DNA from: Salinivirgaceae bacterium
GTDB taxonomy: Bacteria; Bacteroidota; Bacteroidia; Bacteroidales; SZUA-534
Assembly: GCA_017557785.1 (NCBI GenBank)
Contig: JAFYYA010000050.1
Span: forward strand, 1-64,000
Reading direction: 5' to 3'
DNA: 64,000 nt
The position numbers and the translations under genes are program-made. Position 1 is the stretch's first letter; every line of letters begins with the position of its first letter. The notes beneath the pieces are model-generated. The model was not told where the DNA came from. It searched no databases and was given only the letters and a program-made list of their open reading frames with translations. Shown one piece after another: positions 26,587 to 34,449 of the stretch.

Positions 26587-29500
26587 TTACAACTGGCTGT
26601 TTTGCAAATAATCAGTCGGTGATGTGCCATACTGCTTCTTGAATACCGTACTGAAGTATGCGGCACTCGCAAAACCGCACATCTCGCTGATTTCAGTGAT
26701 GTTGTAGCGTTGTGATTTTAGCAGTTCCTGTGCGTACTCAAGCCGTGCGGTTTTTATGAAATCGGTGGGCGAGAGGTCGGTAAGAGCTTTTATCTTCTTG
26801 TATAGGAGCGATGAGCTGACATTCATTGCGGCGGCGAACTGCTCCTTGTCGAAATCGCTGTTGCCCATGTTGTTTTTCACCGTGATGTGCAGTTTCTGAA
26901 CAAAATCGTCATTCTGCTTGTTGCCCAACTCCACGGGCGTTCCGTGCGACAAGCTGTTGATTATCTTCGATTTGATCAGTTGACGGTTGCGGACCAGAGT
27001 CTTGAGCCTCAGCAGCAGAATGTCCATGTCGAATGGTTTTGTCAGGTAGTCGTCGGCACCCAACCCAAGGCCTTGCAGCTGTTCGGCGCGTCCCGACAGG
27101 GCAGTGAGCAGGATGATGGGAATATGAGCCGTCTCAAAGGTCGATTTCAGAAGTCGGCAGAGTTCAAAACCGTCCATTTCGGGCATCATAACGTCGGAAA
27201 CAACAATGTCGGGCTGCTGTTGCAGAATTGTCTGCCAGGCATTGCTGCCGTTTGTTGCCGTCAGAATGTTGAACTCGTTGGCCAATGTGTCGCTCATAAA
27301 CTGCAGCAGATTGTCGTTGTCTTCAACAATCAGCAGGGTGATGTCGGTTTTGCCAGAATTGACGGCATCATTTTTTTGTGCTTGTTGTTTGCCCAACCTG
27401 CGTTTTTCTTGTTTTGTGCCGACAATGGATATCGGGACAGTTACCGTAAAGGTCGAGCCTTGGTTGGGGAAGCTTTTGCATGTTACTTTTCCGTCGTGCA
27501 GTTCAACGTAGCTCTTCACCAGCATCAGCCCGATTCCAGAGCCAATCACTTTTGAGTTCACGGCGTTCTCGCTTCGGTAGAACTCGCGGAACAGATGGCG
27601 CTGCTCGCTTTCGCTGAGGCCGATACCATTGTCGGCCACCGACAGCAGCCAATATCCGTTGTTGTTTTGTAGACTCACGCTGATGGCACCGCCGTTGGGC
27701 GAGTATTTTATGGCGTTTGATAGCAGATTATCAATCACTTTGCCAATCATATCGGTATCGATAGCCGTAGTCAGGCTGTCAACATCGTGCTCAAACGTAA
27801 TGGGTGAGTTGTTTTTCCGCGCAAGCGACTCAAACATCTGTACCTTACTGCTGAGGAACTCAACAATATCAGTATCAACAAGTTTTAGGTATTCTTTTCC
27901 AATGTCGGCCTTTTGAAAATCCATCAGCTGCGTTACCACGGCCGATAGTTGACGTGCCTGTTGTGATGCTATTTCAAGGTTTTTCTCACCCTGCTTGCTG
28001 AGACCTGATTCTTTTGAAAGTTCGTCGATGGGTGCTTTTATCAGCATCAGCGAAGTGCGCATCTCGTGGGCGGTGTTGGCGAAAAATCGTATTTTATCTT
28101 CGCTGTGGCGGCGTTTCATCTCTGATATATAGCGCATTACAAGTATAAAAATTATACCGGCAATCATAATGTAACAGAAGGCTATGAACGGCCATGTGCG
28201 CCAAAAAGCAGGCTTTACGGTTATTTCCAGTTCCCGTTCGTCGATGATGTACGACATTGTGTTGTCGTAAAGCCTGATAATCAGATTGAAACTGCTCGAC
28301 GGAAGGTTGGGGTACGAAATGATGTTCTGAGTTGTGGGCAGGTTCCAGTCGGCATCGAGCCCGTCCATTTTCCAGGCAAAACGAGGCCCGACAATCCGCC
28401 CCAGAGCTTCCAACTCAACTTTGACGGTGTTTTGTGTGTAGTTGAGTTTCAGATTGTTAAGCTGGTTTATTGGCATGTTGCCTGTCATGTCGGCCTTGTT
28501 GCGAATCGAACTTCCCGCAACAATGATGTCTTGAATGAATATTTTGCCGATAGCTTGCTCGTCGGGCTCGAAATTGGGATTGAAGCATACTGCGCCGCTG
28601 TTGGTGCCCCAAACCAGGTCGCCGTTGCTCATCACTGTGGCAGCATGTCGGTTGAACGATGCCGAAAGCTGGGGTGTTGATGGAAAAATGTAAGATTTTC
28701 CGCTCGACGGGGCGAATTTGCAGAGACCGGTTTCGGTGCCAATCCAAAGATGGCCGCTGCTGTAGAGCAGGCTTGTTACAAAATCCGACGGCAGTCCGTC
28801 GCGCACATCGTAATGCGCAGTCGTTTCGCCATTTCTGTTTATGCTCATCAGTCCGTTGCCGTGGGTTGCCACCCAGATTGTGTCGCCACGAACCAGAATG
28901 TCGTTCACTATGCAACTGTCAATCAAGACATTCCTGTCGCCAGTTGTCTTGTTGAGTTTGAAAAGTCCGCTGGTGCAGCCCAATAGCATATTTGCGCTGT
29001 CGAGTTCGGCAAACGTGTTCACAGGCACGTAGTCGAATTGGCTGAAATTGCGGTTGCGGCGGTTGTAGCGGAAAATGTCGTTGTTGGTGCCGCCAATCCA
29101 CATGTCGTTGTTGCTGTCGTTCAGCAGACTGAATACAAAATCGTTGTTATAAGTGCCGTGACTGGTGCTTGAGTAGTGAGTCACAATCTTTCCGTTGCTG
29201 TCGAGTACGTAAAGCCCTGACGAGTAGGTGCCCGCCCAAATTCTGCCGTCAGAATCGGCGCAGACCGACAGAAAGACATGGGAGCGGTCGCGGGCATCGG
29301 CCATCACGTGCAACCATTTGTCTGAAGTTGGATTATATCTGCTCACGCCATTGTTAGTAGCGAACCACAGGTTGCCGTCAGCATCTTCGCAGACGTCGTT
29401 CACATGGCTGTCTTTTATCGAGTTGTCGTTGTTGATTAGGTGCTGGTGCTGCGTGACGTTTTTCGACTCGATGTTGCTGAACAGCACACCGTCGTCGTAG

Positions 29501-30444
29501 GTGCAAACCCAGACTCGTTTCCCAGGGTCACACAGAATGTCGTACACGCCGTTGCTGGCAAGCGATTGCGGATTGTTGCGGTCGTTCTGGTAGATGTTTC
29601 TTATTTGTCCCGACTCAATATCAATTGCACAAATTCCGTGTCCGTCGATTCCGGCAAGCAGAGTGCTGTCGTTGAACTGGCTGAGAGCCAGAACTGGCAG
29701 TTTTGGAATGCCGTCAATCGCTGTTGCCGTATGGTCGGTTAAGTCTAATCGCAGTAGTCCGTCGGTTTTGGTGCCAATCCAGAGACGGTTGCGGCGAGTG
29801 TCGCACAGCAGACTGGTTTTGATGCTTGGCGGCAGGCTTGCGCCGATGTCGTGCGGTTGTGCATCGGGGGCGTCAGTGTCGATGATTTCCAATTTGTTCC
29901 TTTCTGCCAAAATCAAATTGTTGTCAGAGAACCATTCCAGATTGAAGAATGCGCCTTCGCTTTCAATGGTCAAAATCTGGTCGCCAGTGTATTTGTAAAA
30001 TCCGTTTGATGTGCCAATCCACAGATTCTGCTTCGCGTCGATGGCAATCTTGTAGACAATCTGCTGCTTATTAATCATAAAGCTGGTCAGGTTGGAAAGC
30101 GGTTCAAACTGGTCGGCAATGCGGTTGTAGACAAAAATCTGCCCCGAATTGCAGTATGCCACCAGCATGTTTCCGCGGCATTCAAGTCTGACAGTCAAAG
30201 CGTTGTGTTCAGAATAGGGTAGTTGGTAGATGCAGTAGTTGTGGCTGGCAAACCGCAGAATGCCCATCTTTGACGATACCCACACAAAACCGTCGGCATC
30301 TTTGCAGACGGAGTTGGTCTCACGTATCGATATGTTGTACAGGCTGTTGACATTATGAAATATTGGCGATGCGCCCTTGCAGGCTGGTCCAAGCATAGTC
30401 AGCAGCGTAAAAACTGCACATATTATTATATGTTTTACTGTCAT
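26587..30444 (-). CDS. Hybrid two-component system sensor/regulator (HTCS)
   Basis: A 1285-residue one-protein signalling system. Order: signal peptide (1-25); periplasmic two-component-regulator propeller repeats (about 30-660, e.g. NLWIGTSNGFYKY, DGNLWFATNNGVSRY, HLWIGTETGLCKF); Y_Y_Y domain (~670-740); membrane segment ~748-772; HisKA with phospho-His in ANTAHEMRTSLM (~791); ATPase domain (DNLLSNAIKYSPNGG, GSGIGLMLVKSY); receiver with Asp in DIVVSDVMMPEMDG (~1078); C-terminal AraC-type helix-turn-helix (~1180-1284, ending in CGFASAAYFSTVFKKQYG). HTCSs of this kind sense oligosaccharides in the periplasm and activate nearby degradation genes. The GH43 and GDSL genes at 32.7-35.7 kb are the likely targets. 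Confidence 0.95.
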   Translation of the reverse strand: MTVKHIIICAVFTLLTMLGPACKGASPIFHNVNSLYNISIRETNSVCKDADGFVWVSSKMGILRFASHNYCIYQLPYSEHNALTVRLECRGNMLVAYCNSGQIFVYNRIADQFEPLSNLTSFMINKQQIVYKIAIDAKQNLWIGTSNGFYKYTGDQILTIESEGAFFNLEWFSDNNLILAERNKLEIIDTDAPDAQPHDIGASLPPSIKTSLLCDTRRNRLWIGTKTDGLLRLDLTDHTATAIDGIPKLPVLALSQFNDSTLLAGIDGHGICAIDIESGQIRNIYQNDRNNPQSLASNGVYDILCDPGKRVWVCTYDDGVLFSNIESKNVTQHQHLINNDNSIKDSHVNDVCEDADGNLWFATNNGVSRYNPTSDKWLHVMADARDRSHVFLSVCADSDGRIWAGTYSSGLYVLDSNGKIVTHYSSTSHGTYNNDFVFSLLNDSNNDMWIGGTNNDIFRYNRRNRNFSQFDYVPVNTFAELDSANMLLGCTSGLFKLNKTTGDRNVLIDSCIVNDILVRGDTIWVATHGNGLMSINRNGETTAHYDVRDGLPSDFVTSLLYSSGHLWIGTETGLCKFAPSSGKSYIFPSTPQLSASFNRHAATVMSNGDLVWGTNSGAVCFNPNFEPDEQAIGKIFIQDIIVAGSSIRNKADMTGNMPINQLNNLKLNYTQNTVKVELEALGRIVGPRFAWKMDGLDADWNLPTTQNIISYPNLPSSSFNLIIRLYDNTMSYIIDERELEITVKPAFWRTWPFIAFCYIMIAGIIFILVMRYISEMKRRHSEDKIRFFANTAHEMRTSLMLIKAPIDELSKESGLSKQGEKNLEIASQQARQLSAVVTQLMDFQKADIGKEYLKLVDTDIVEFLSSKVQMFESLARKNNSPITFEHDVDSLTTAIDTDMIGKVIDNLLSNAIKYSPNGGAISVSLQNNNGYWLLSVADNGIGLSESEQRHLFREFYRSENAVNSKVIGSGIGLMLVKSYVELHDGKVTCKSFPNQGSTFTVTVPISIVGTKQEKRRLGKQQAQKNDAVNSGKTDITLLIVEDNDNLLQFMSDTLANEFNILTATNGSNAWQTILQQQPDIVVSDVMMPEMDGFELCRLLKSTFETAHIPIILLTALSGRAEQLQGLGLGADDYLTKPFDMDILLLRLKTLVRNRQLIKSKIINSLSHGTPVELGNKQNDDFVQKLHITVKNNMGNSDFDKEQFAAAMNVSSSLLYKKIKALTDLSPTDFIKTARLEYAQELLKSQRYNITEISEMCGFASAAYFSTVFKKQYGTSPTDYLQNSQL

Positions 30445-30502
30445 AAAAATCCAATCATTATTGCCGCAATCGGAAATCGCATAAAGATAATACGATTCTC
30501 TG

Positions 30503-30510
30503 CAAAAATA
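30503..30510 (-). promoter_or_regulatory. -7 box (TATTTTTG) for the HTCS gene
   Basis: On the minus strand TATTTTTG matches TAnnTTTG, 59 bases before the start codon and at the very edge of the duplicated GH43 segment. Confidence 0.45.
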
Positions 30511-30542
30511 AAAAAGGTGAGCCGTTCTGACTCACCTTTTTT
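30510..30542. terminator. Duplicated GH43 terminator hairpin (left copy)
   Basis: AAAAAGGTGAG pairs with CTCACCTTTTT, with A/T runs on both sides. It is identical to the copy at 32629-32661 and now sits just upstream of the HTCS promoter. Confidence 0.8.
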
Positions 30543-30561
30543 CGTATCGTGTTTTTTCGGT

Positions 30562-30685
30562 TTACTCACTAATCTTGAACCAGTCGAAATCGGCATAGCC
30601 GCCTGGCTCTTTGGTAGAGTAGAAGAAGAGTGCGTAGCGCTGGCCCATAAAGTGGTCGAGGCTGTACGACATTGGCAGGGTGTCG
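30562..30685 (-). pseudogene. GH43 C-terminal fragment (relic)
   Basis: The 41 final codons and stop of the GH43 gene at 32680 are repeated here, in the same orientation and frame, with no upstream part. The copy breaks off at 30685, where the sequence switches to the SIS-type relic. It cannot make a working enzyme. Confidence 0.92.
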
Positions 30686-30879
30686 GACTGAAGGTTGTTG
30701 CTATTGCCGACCACGACACGCCGTTCGAGACAATCCGCGTGCCCGAGGCTGGCGATTTCAAACCATACGTAATGCTCTGCGCCAGCTGGAATCTGCTTGT
30801 TGAGATTGGCATTGCCACCGGCATCAACCTTGATAAGCCAGAGCGTGCCCGCAAGGTTGGTAACGAATTGATTGTTTGA
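30685..30879 (+). pseudogene. SIS-domain C-terminal fragment (relic of a paralogue)
   Basis: Sixty-four codons and the stop codon match the end of the SIS gene at 25682-25876. By my count there are 37 base differences in 195 (about 81% identity). Thirty-one codons differ, but only five amino acids (I/V, K/R, A/E, N/K, G/S). This pattern is that of a gene kept under selection before truncation. The 5' part is missing and replaced by the GH43 relic. The family terminator follows at 30900. Confidence 0.92.
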
Positions 30880-30899
30880 TAAATAATTTGTATCAATGG

Positions 30900-30933
30900 T
30901 AAAAGCCTGCGGTTCTTAATCGTGGGCTTTTTT
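30900..30933 (+). terminator. Terminator of the SIS relic
   Basis: The same hairpin plan as 25897-25932, with two changed bases in the stem and loop, followed by T6. Confidence 0.75.
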
Positions 30934-30957
30934 GTTTATCACTAGATTAGTACACCT

Positions 30958-30989
30958 TTTGCGGCTTGAAGTTTTTTCTCATATATTTG
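30958..30989 (+). promoter_or_regulatory. Promoter of the BspA-like gene (-33 TTTG, -7 TATATTTG)
   Basis: TTTG at 30958-30961 and TATATTTG at 30982-30989 are spaced by 20 bases, as expected for the Bacteroidota consensus. The start codon follows 22 bases later. Confidence 0.65.
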
Positions 30990-31011
30990 GAATGATTATA
31001 ATTTCTTGAAT

Positions 31012-32607
31012 ATGAAGAACGATGCCGAAAATTGGATTCTTGATAACGAATGCACGTTATTTGTATCGGGTGACTTTTCATTTGAAAACAGTGGTGATTA
31101 TCCTTGGAGTTCTGTTTGTGACTCAATTAAGAAGATTGTTATAAATGATGGAGTGACGATAATTGGTAGCAGTGCGTTTTCAGATTGCTCGAACCTTATA
31201 TCGGTGGCCATACCGAATTCGGTAAGAAGCATCGGCGAATTTGCTTTCTTTAATTGCAATAACATGGCTACGTTAACCATTCCTAATTCGGTAACAAGTA
31301 TTGGCCGACGTGCGTTTTTTGGAGTAAAAAACATTGTCTATTCAGGCACCGCCGAAGGCAGTCCGTGGGAGGCAGAGTATGTTAATGCAGAAACCGATGA
31401 ATTTGGATTCATATATGCCGATTCTGATAAAACCCAAATTGCGGCTTACGTTGGCGAAAACCCAAATGTGCTGATTCCAAAATCGGTTAAACGCATTGGA
31501 GATTATGCTTTTTCTGAGTGTCGAAGGTTGGCATCTATAACAATGCATAATTCTGTCATTAGCATAGGCAATGGTGCGTTCAAAGGTTGCAGAGGACTGA
31601 CTTCGGTGGCTATATCGAATTCGGTAACAAGCATTGGTAACTGGGCATTCTACCTTTGCTGGAGTTTGACATCGGTCACCATCCCCAATTCGGTTAAAAC
31701 CATTGGCAGCGAAGCGTTCCGTGGTTGCAGCGGCCTTACTACTGTCACCATTCCAAATTCAGTTACAAGCATAGGCAACTCTGCATTCGAAGAATGCAGA
31801 AGCCTTACTACTGTCACCATCCCAAATTCGGTTACAAGAATTGGCGGCTTTGCGTTTGCGCGTTGTAGTGCCCTTACATCGGTTACTATTTCGAATACTG
31901 TTACTTGCATTGGCCATGCAGCTTTTTGTTGCACGAGTTTGGAAACAGTTATATTGCCGAATTCTGTTACAACAATTGAGTATGCCGCGTTTGCTAATTG
32001 CAACAAATTATCATTGATATCAATTCCCAATTCGGTTACAAGCATTGGTCAGGATGCGTTTGAAAATTGTGTCGGTCTAACCACCGTTACTATACCAAAT
32101 TCGATTTCTGACATAGGATTACGCGCGTTTTACGGTTGCAATGGTCTTATAGAAATAAATGTGGCAAGTGACAATGCAATATATTCATCGGATGATGGTG
32201 TTTTGTTCAATAAGGATAAAACAATACTGTTGTTCTGTCCGGCAGGGAAAATCGGTTCATATACTATTCCATCATCTGTTACTTGCATTTGTGAACATGC
32301 TTTTGCTCTGTGCAAAAGTTTAGTTTCTATAAGAATTCCAGATTCAGTTACAATGATTGGAAAGGATGCATTCTTCAAATGTGGAGGTTTAATATCGATA
32401 AACATTCCAAAATCGGTTGAATACATTGAGAAGGGGGCGTTTTTCGGATGCACAAATGCAATAATAGAATGTGAAGCGGAAGCATTACCAAAAGATTGGA
32501 ACGAAAACTGGAATGAAGGTTCAAGGGAAGAAGATTATGATAAGTGGACGATAAAAGTGGATTATAAGGGAGGAAATGTTATTTGGGGCGTCAAAGCCAA
32601 CCAATAA
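31012..32607 (+). CDS. BspA-type leucine-rich-repeat protein without a signal peptide
   Basis: A 531-residue protein made almost entirely of ~23-residue Treponema/BspA LRR units with the pattern IPNSVTSIGxxAFxxCxxLTTV. Two non-repeat breaks are seen: around residues 105-150 (VYSGTAEGSPWEAEY) and ~385-415 (YSSDDGVLFNKDKTIL). The N-terminus (WILDNECTLFVSGDFSF..PWSSVCDSIKKIVI) is the usual entry module of the family, but it starts directly after the Met: no signal peptide, anchor or sorting domain is seen. ATG 31012 is preferred to TTG 31006. The gene is more AT-rich than its neighbours and lies between direct repeats, so recent acquisition is likely. BspA-like proteins bind host or bacterial surfaces; whether this one leaves the cell is unclear. 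Confidence 0.88.
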   Translation: MKNDAENWILDNECTLFVSGDFSFENSGDYPWSSVCDSIKKIVINDGVTIIGSSAFSDCSNLISVAIPNSVRSIGEFAFFNCNNMATLTIPNSVTSIGRRAFFGVKNIVYSGTAEGSPWEAEYVNAETDEFGFIYADSDKTQIAAYVGENPNVLIPKSVKRIGDYAFSECRRLASITMHNSVISIGNGAFKGCRGLTSVAISNSVTSIGNWAFYLCWSLTSVTIPNSVKTIGSEAFRGCSGLTTVTIPNSVTSIGNSAFEECRSLTTVTIPNSVTRIGGFAFARCSALTSVTISNTVTCIGHAAFCCTSLETVILPNSVTTIEYAAFANCNKLSLISIPNSVTSIGQDAFENCVGLTTVTIPNSISDIGLRAFYGCNGLIEINVASDNAIYSSDDGVLFNKDKTILLFCPAGKIGSYTIPSSVTCICEHAFALCKSLVSIRIPDSVTMIGKDAFFKCGGLISINIPKSVEYIEKGAFFGCTNAIIECEAEALPKDWNENWNEGSREEDYDKWTIKVDYKGGNVIWGVKANQ

Positions 32608-32625
32608 CTCTCATAATTTCAACAG

Positions 32626-32803
32626 AATAAAAAAGGTGAGCCGTTCTGACTCACCTTTTTTGTATCGTGTTTTTTCGGTTTACTCACTAATCCTGAACCA
32701 ATCGAAATCGGCATAGCCGCCTGGCTCTTTGGTAGAGTAGAAGAAGAGTGCGTAGCGCTGGCCCATAAAGTGGTCGAGGCTGTACGACATTGGCAGGGTG
32801 TCG
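32626..32803 (-). repeat. Right copy of the GH43 3'-end direct repeat
   Basis: The partner of 30507-30685; this copy belongs to the intact GH43 gene and its terminator. Confidence 0.95.
32629..32661. terminator. GH43 terminator, bidirectional
   Basis: AAAAAGGTGAG pairs with CTCACCTTTTT across a 10-base loop. It lies between the converging BspA-like and GH43 genes. Confidence 0.85.
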
Positions 32804-34302
32804 CCGATTTGGTTCCATTGCTTGCCGTCGAGCGAGTAGTGGAAGACGGCCTTGTCAACGCCGTGGCTGCCAATGGCGCTCTCGTCGGCAATGCGGCTGA
32901 AGTCGCAGTCGGCTTTGAAATAGACGGTGCTGGCATTGACAGGAACGCTTGCCACAACGTGCTGAACGCCGCGGCGTGGCGGCCAGGGTGCACCGTCGGC
33001 GTTGGCTTCGGGCTGGTTGTTAACCATCACAATCGATTTTTTATCACCATCGTTCTGAATGGCCACAAAGCCGAATTTTCCAGCCAGCAGGGCAAGTCCT
33101 GCAACATCGCCGTCTTTCAGGTTCGATGCATCGAGACAGGCGCTGCCCGAGCATTTCGGACCAATGGTGCGCTGTGTGAGCATATTGCGGCTCTGGGTGA
33201 ACAGTGTGTCGGTGCGGTCGGTGCGGAAGCGGATAAAGCCTTTGCGCTCGCTCATTGTCCAGAGGCTGTTCACGGGATTGTGGTTCCACTGCCAGACAAT
33301 TTTCGGCTGGTCACCATCGAACTCATCGCTATCGACAATGCCTGGAATCAGGCTGCCGTTTGCTGGCAGGTCGAGCGTTTCGGGCACTTTGCCATCGACA
33401 CCCAGAACTGGCCAACCATCTTCCCAAACAACCGGGACAAGGTAGGGGATTCGGCCCACAGCGCCACGGTCGCCGAACAGGTAGGCGAACCAGCGGCCGT
33501 CGGGCGTGTCAATGAGTCCGCCCTGAGCCACACCCTTGTCCTGCAGCAAAACGCGGCCTTCGTACGGGCCGAACAGGTTGTCGGCGCGGTGGCAGATAAC
33601 GGTGCGCACACCGCCGCGCGGCCAGCAAATGTTGAACAGGTAGTATTTGCCGTTGATTTTGAACATCTGCGAGCCTTCGGCGCCCAGCATCAGGTTTTCG
33701 CCTGCGGGCAGACCAGCGTTCTCAATCAGAACCTTCTCTGATTCTGGCTTGATTCCGCTGAAATCGGGCTCAACTTCGCGAATGAAGATTTTGCCGCCGC
33801 CGTTTATCATATAAATGTGTCCATCTTCTTCAAACACAATGGTATGGTCGTGGTGCGAAGGACGGAACTCGTGGCGTTCCCACGTGCCATTCTCAATGTT
33901 GTCGGTGGTGAAAAAGTAGGTTTTGCCCGTCACCTGGTCGAAAGTGCTGACAAAGAATTTGCCGTTCACGTAGCGAATGCAACTTGCCCACGAGCCTTTG
34001 CCGTAGGTGTTCTTGCCGTTCAAGAGCATCGTCTCGTCCTGGTCGCCCAAGGTCTCGTATGCGTAGCCGGCTATCTCCCAATTGCTCAAGTCTTTCGACT
34101 TCATAATTGGCACGCCTGGGTTCATATGCATCGTGGTGCTACTCATATAATATGTGTCGCCCACGCGCATCATCGACATATCGGGCACATCGGCCCAAAT
34201 CATTGGGTTGGTGAAGCCCGTTTCGGTGCTTGCACTCTTCTGGCCGTTGCATCCGCACATTATCGCGGCAGCGGCTAACAGGGTGATTGATAGGTGTTTC
34301 AT
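32680..34302 (-). CDS. Glycoside hydrolase family 43 lipoprotein (beta-xylosidase/arabinofuranosidase-like)
   Basis: A 540-residue exported lipoprotein (MCGC lipobox, Cys18). Residues ~30-320 are the five-bladed GH43 propeller: catalytic-base region NPMIWADVPDMSMM (~32-45), HHDHTIVFEEDG (~145-156) and GAEGSQMFKINGKYYLF (~200-216), where the acid Glu is expected. Residues ~335-540 form the C-terminal beta-sandwich of two-domain GH43 xylosidases, ending in GGYADFDWFRISE. It removes xylose or arabinose from plant xylan fragments. The last 41 codons are duplicated at 30562-30685. It lies 147 bases downstream of the GDSL gene on the same strand and is probably controlled by the HTCS. Confidence 0.92.
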   Translation of the reverse strand: MKHLSITLLAAAAIMCGCNGQKSASTETGFTNPMIWADVPDMSMMRVGDTYYMSSTTMHMNPGVPIMKSKDLSNWEIAGYAYETLGDQDETMLLNGKNTYGKGSWASCIRYVNGKFFVSTFDQVTGKTYFFTTDNIENGTWERHEFRPSHHDHTIVFEEDGHIYMINGGGKIFIREVEPDFSGIKPESEKVLIENAGLPAGENLMLGAEGSQMFKINGKYYLFNICWPRGGVRTVICHRADNLFGPYEGRVLLQDKGVAQGGLIDTPDGRWFAYLFGDRGAVGRIPYLVPVVWEDGWPVLGVDGKVPETLDLPANGSLIPGIVDSDEFDGDQPKIVWQWNHNPVNSLWTMSERKGFIRFRTDRTDTLFTQSRNMLTQRTIGPKCSGSACLDASNLKDGDVAGLALLAGKFGFVAIQNDGDKKSIVMVNNQPEANADGAPWPPRRGVQHVVASVPVNASTVYFKADCDFSRIADESAIGSHGVDKAVFHYSLDGKQWNQIGDTLPMSYSLDHFMGQRYALFFYSTKEPGGYADFDWFRISE

Positions 34303-34304
34303 TG

Positions 34305-34440
34305 AGTTGAAAGTTTAAAAGTTATAAGTTTAAAGAGTTGAAACGCTTCGCTGTTTAACAGGTTTAATCACTATTCAAAAATCAAAAATCGAAAATTAAA
34401 ATCTGCGTAAATCCGTTAAATCTGTGTCATCTGCGTTCCT
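34305..34440. repeat. Degenerate short repeats (AGTTTAAAAGTTATAAGTTT and AAATCTGCGT types)
   Basis: Two runs sit in the GH43-GDSL gap. One is built of variants of AGTTATAAGTTTAAAG (34305-34345). The other is CTGCGTAAATCCGTTAAATC then ATCTGCGTTCCT (34401-34440), which recurs with few changes at 60807-60845. Confidence 0.55.
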
Positions 34441-34449
34441 TAATACACT

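Larger units (their letters stand above)
30507..30685 (-). repeat. Left copy of the GH43 3'-end direct repeat
   Basis: Aligned by eye with 32626-32803 it shows one inserted base and two substitutions over 179 bases (about 98% identity). It includes the terminator hairpin (30510-30542) and the last 41 codons of GH43. Confidence 0.95.
30445..31011. other. 567 bases without an intact gene: promoter region and gene relics
   Basis: From left to right: the HTCS leader and -7 box (30503-30510); a copy of the GH43 terminator and last 41 codons (30507-30685); the truncated SIS relic and its terminator (30685-30933); and the promoter of the BspA-like gene (30958-30989). Confidence 0.85.

Noticed and set aside
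30355-30879. A 174-codon frame across the HTCS start, GH43 relic and SIS relic
   Set aside because: Only the last 64 codons resemble a protein (SIS). The rest is promoter and antisense GH43 sequence, so I annotate relics instead of a gene.
31160-32480. The ~69-base periodic repeats as a possible CRISPR array
   Set aside because: They are in-frame LRR codons with varying sequence and no spacers.
25877-32803. A simple tandem duplication from SIS to GH43
   Set aside because: The junction order would fit, but the SIS copy is only ~81% identical while the GH43 copy is ~98%, so one event on the local genes does not explain both.
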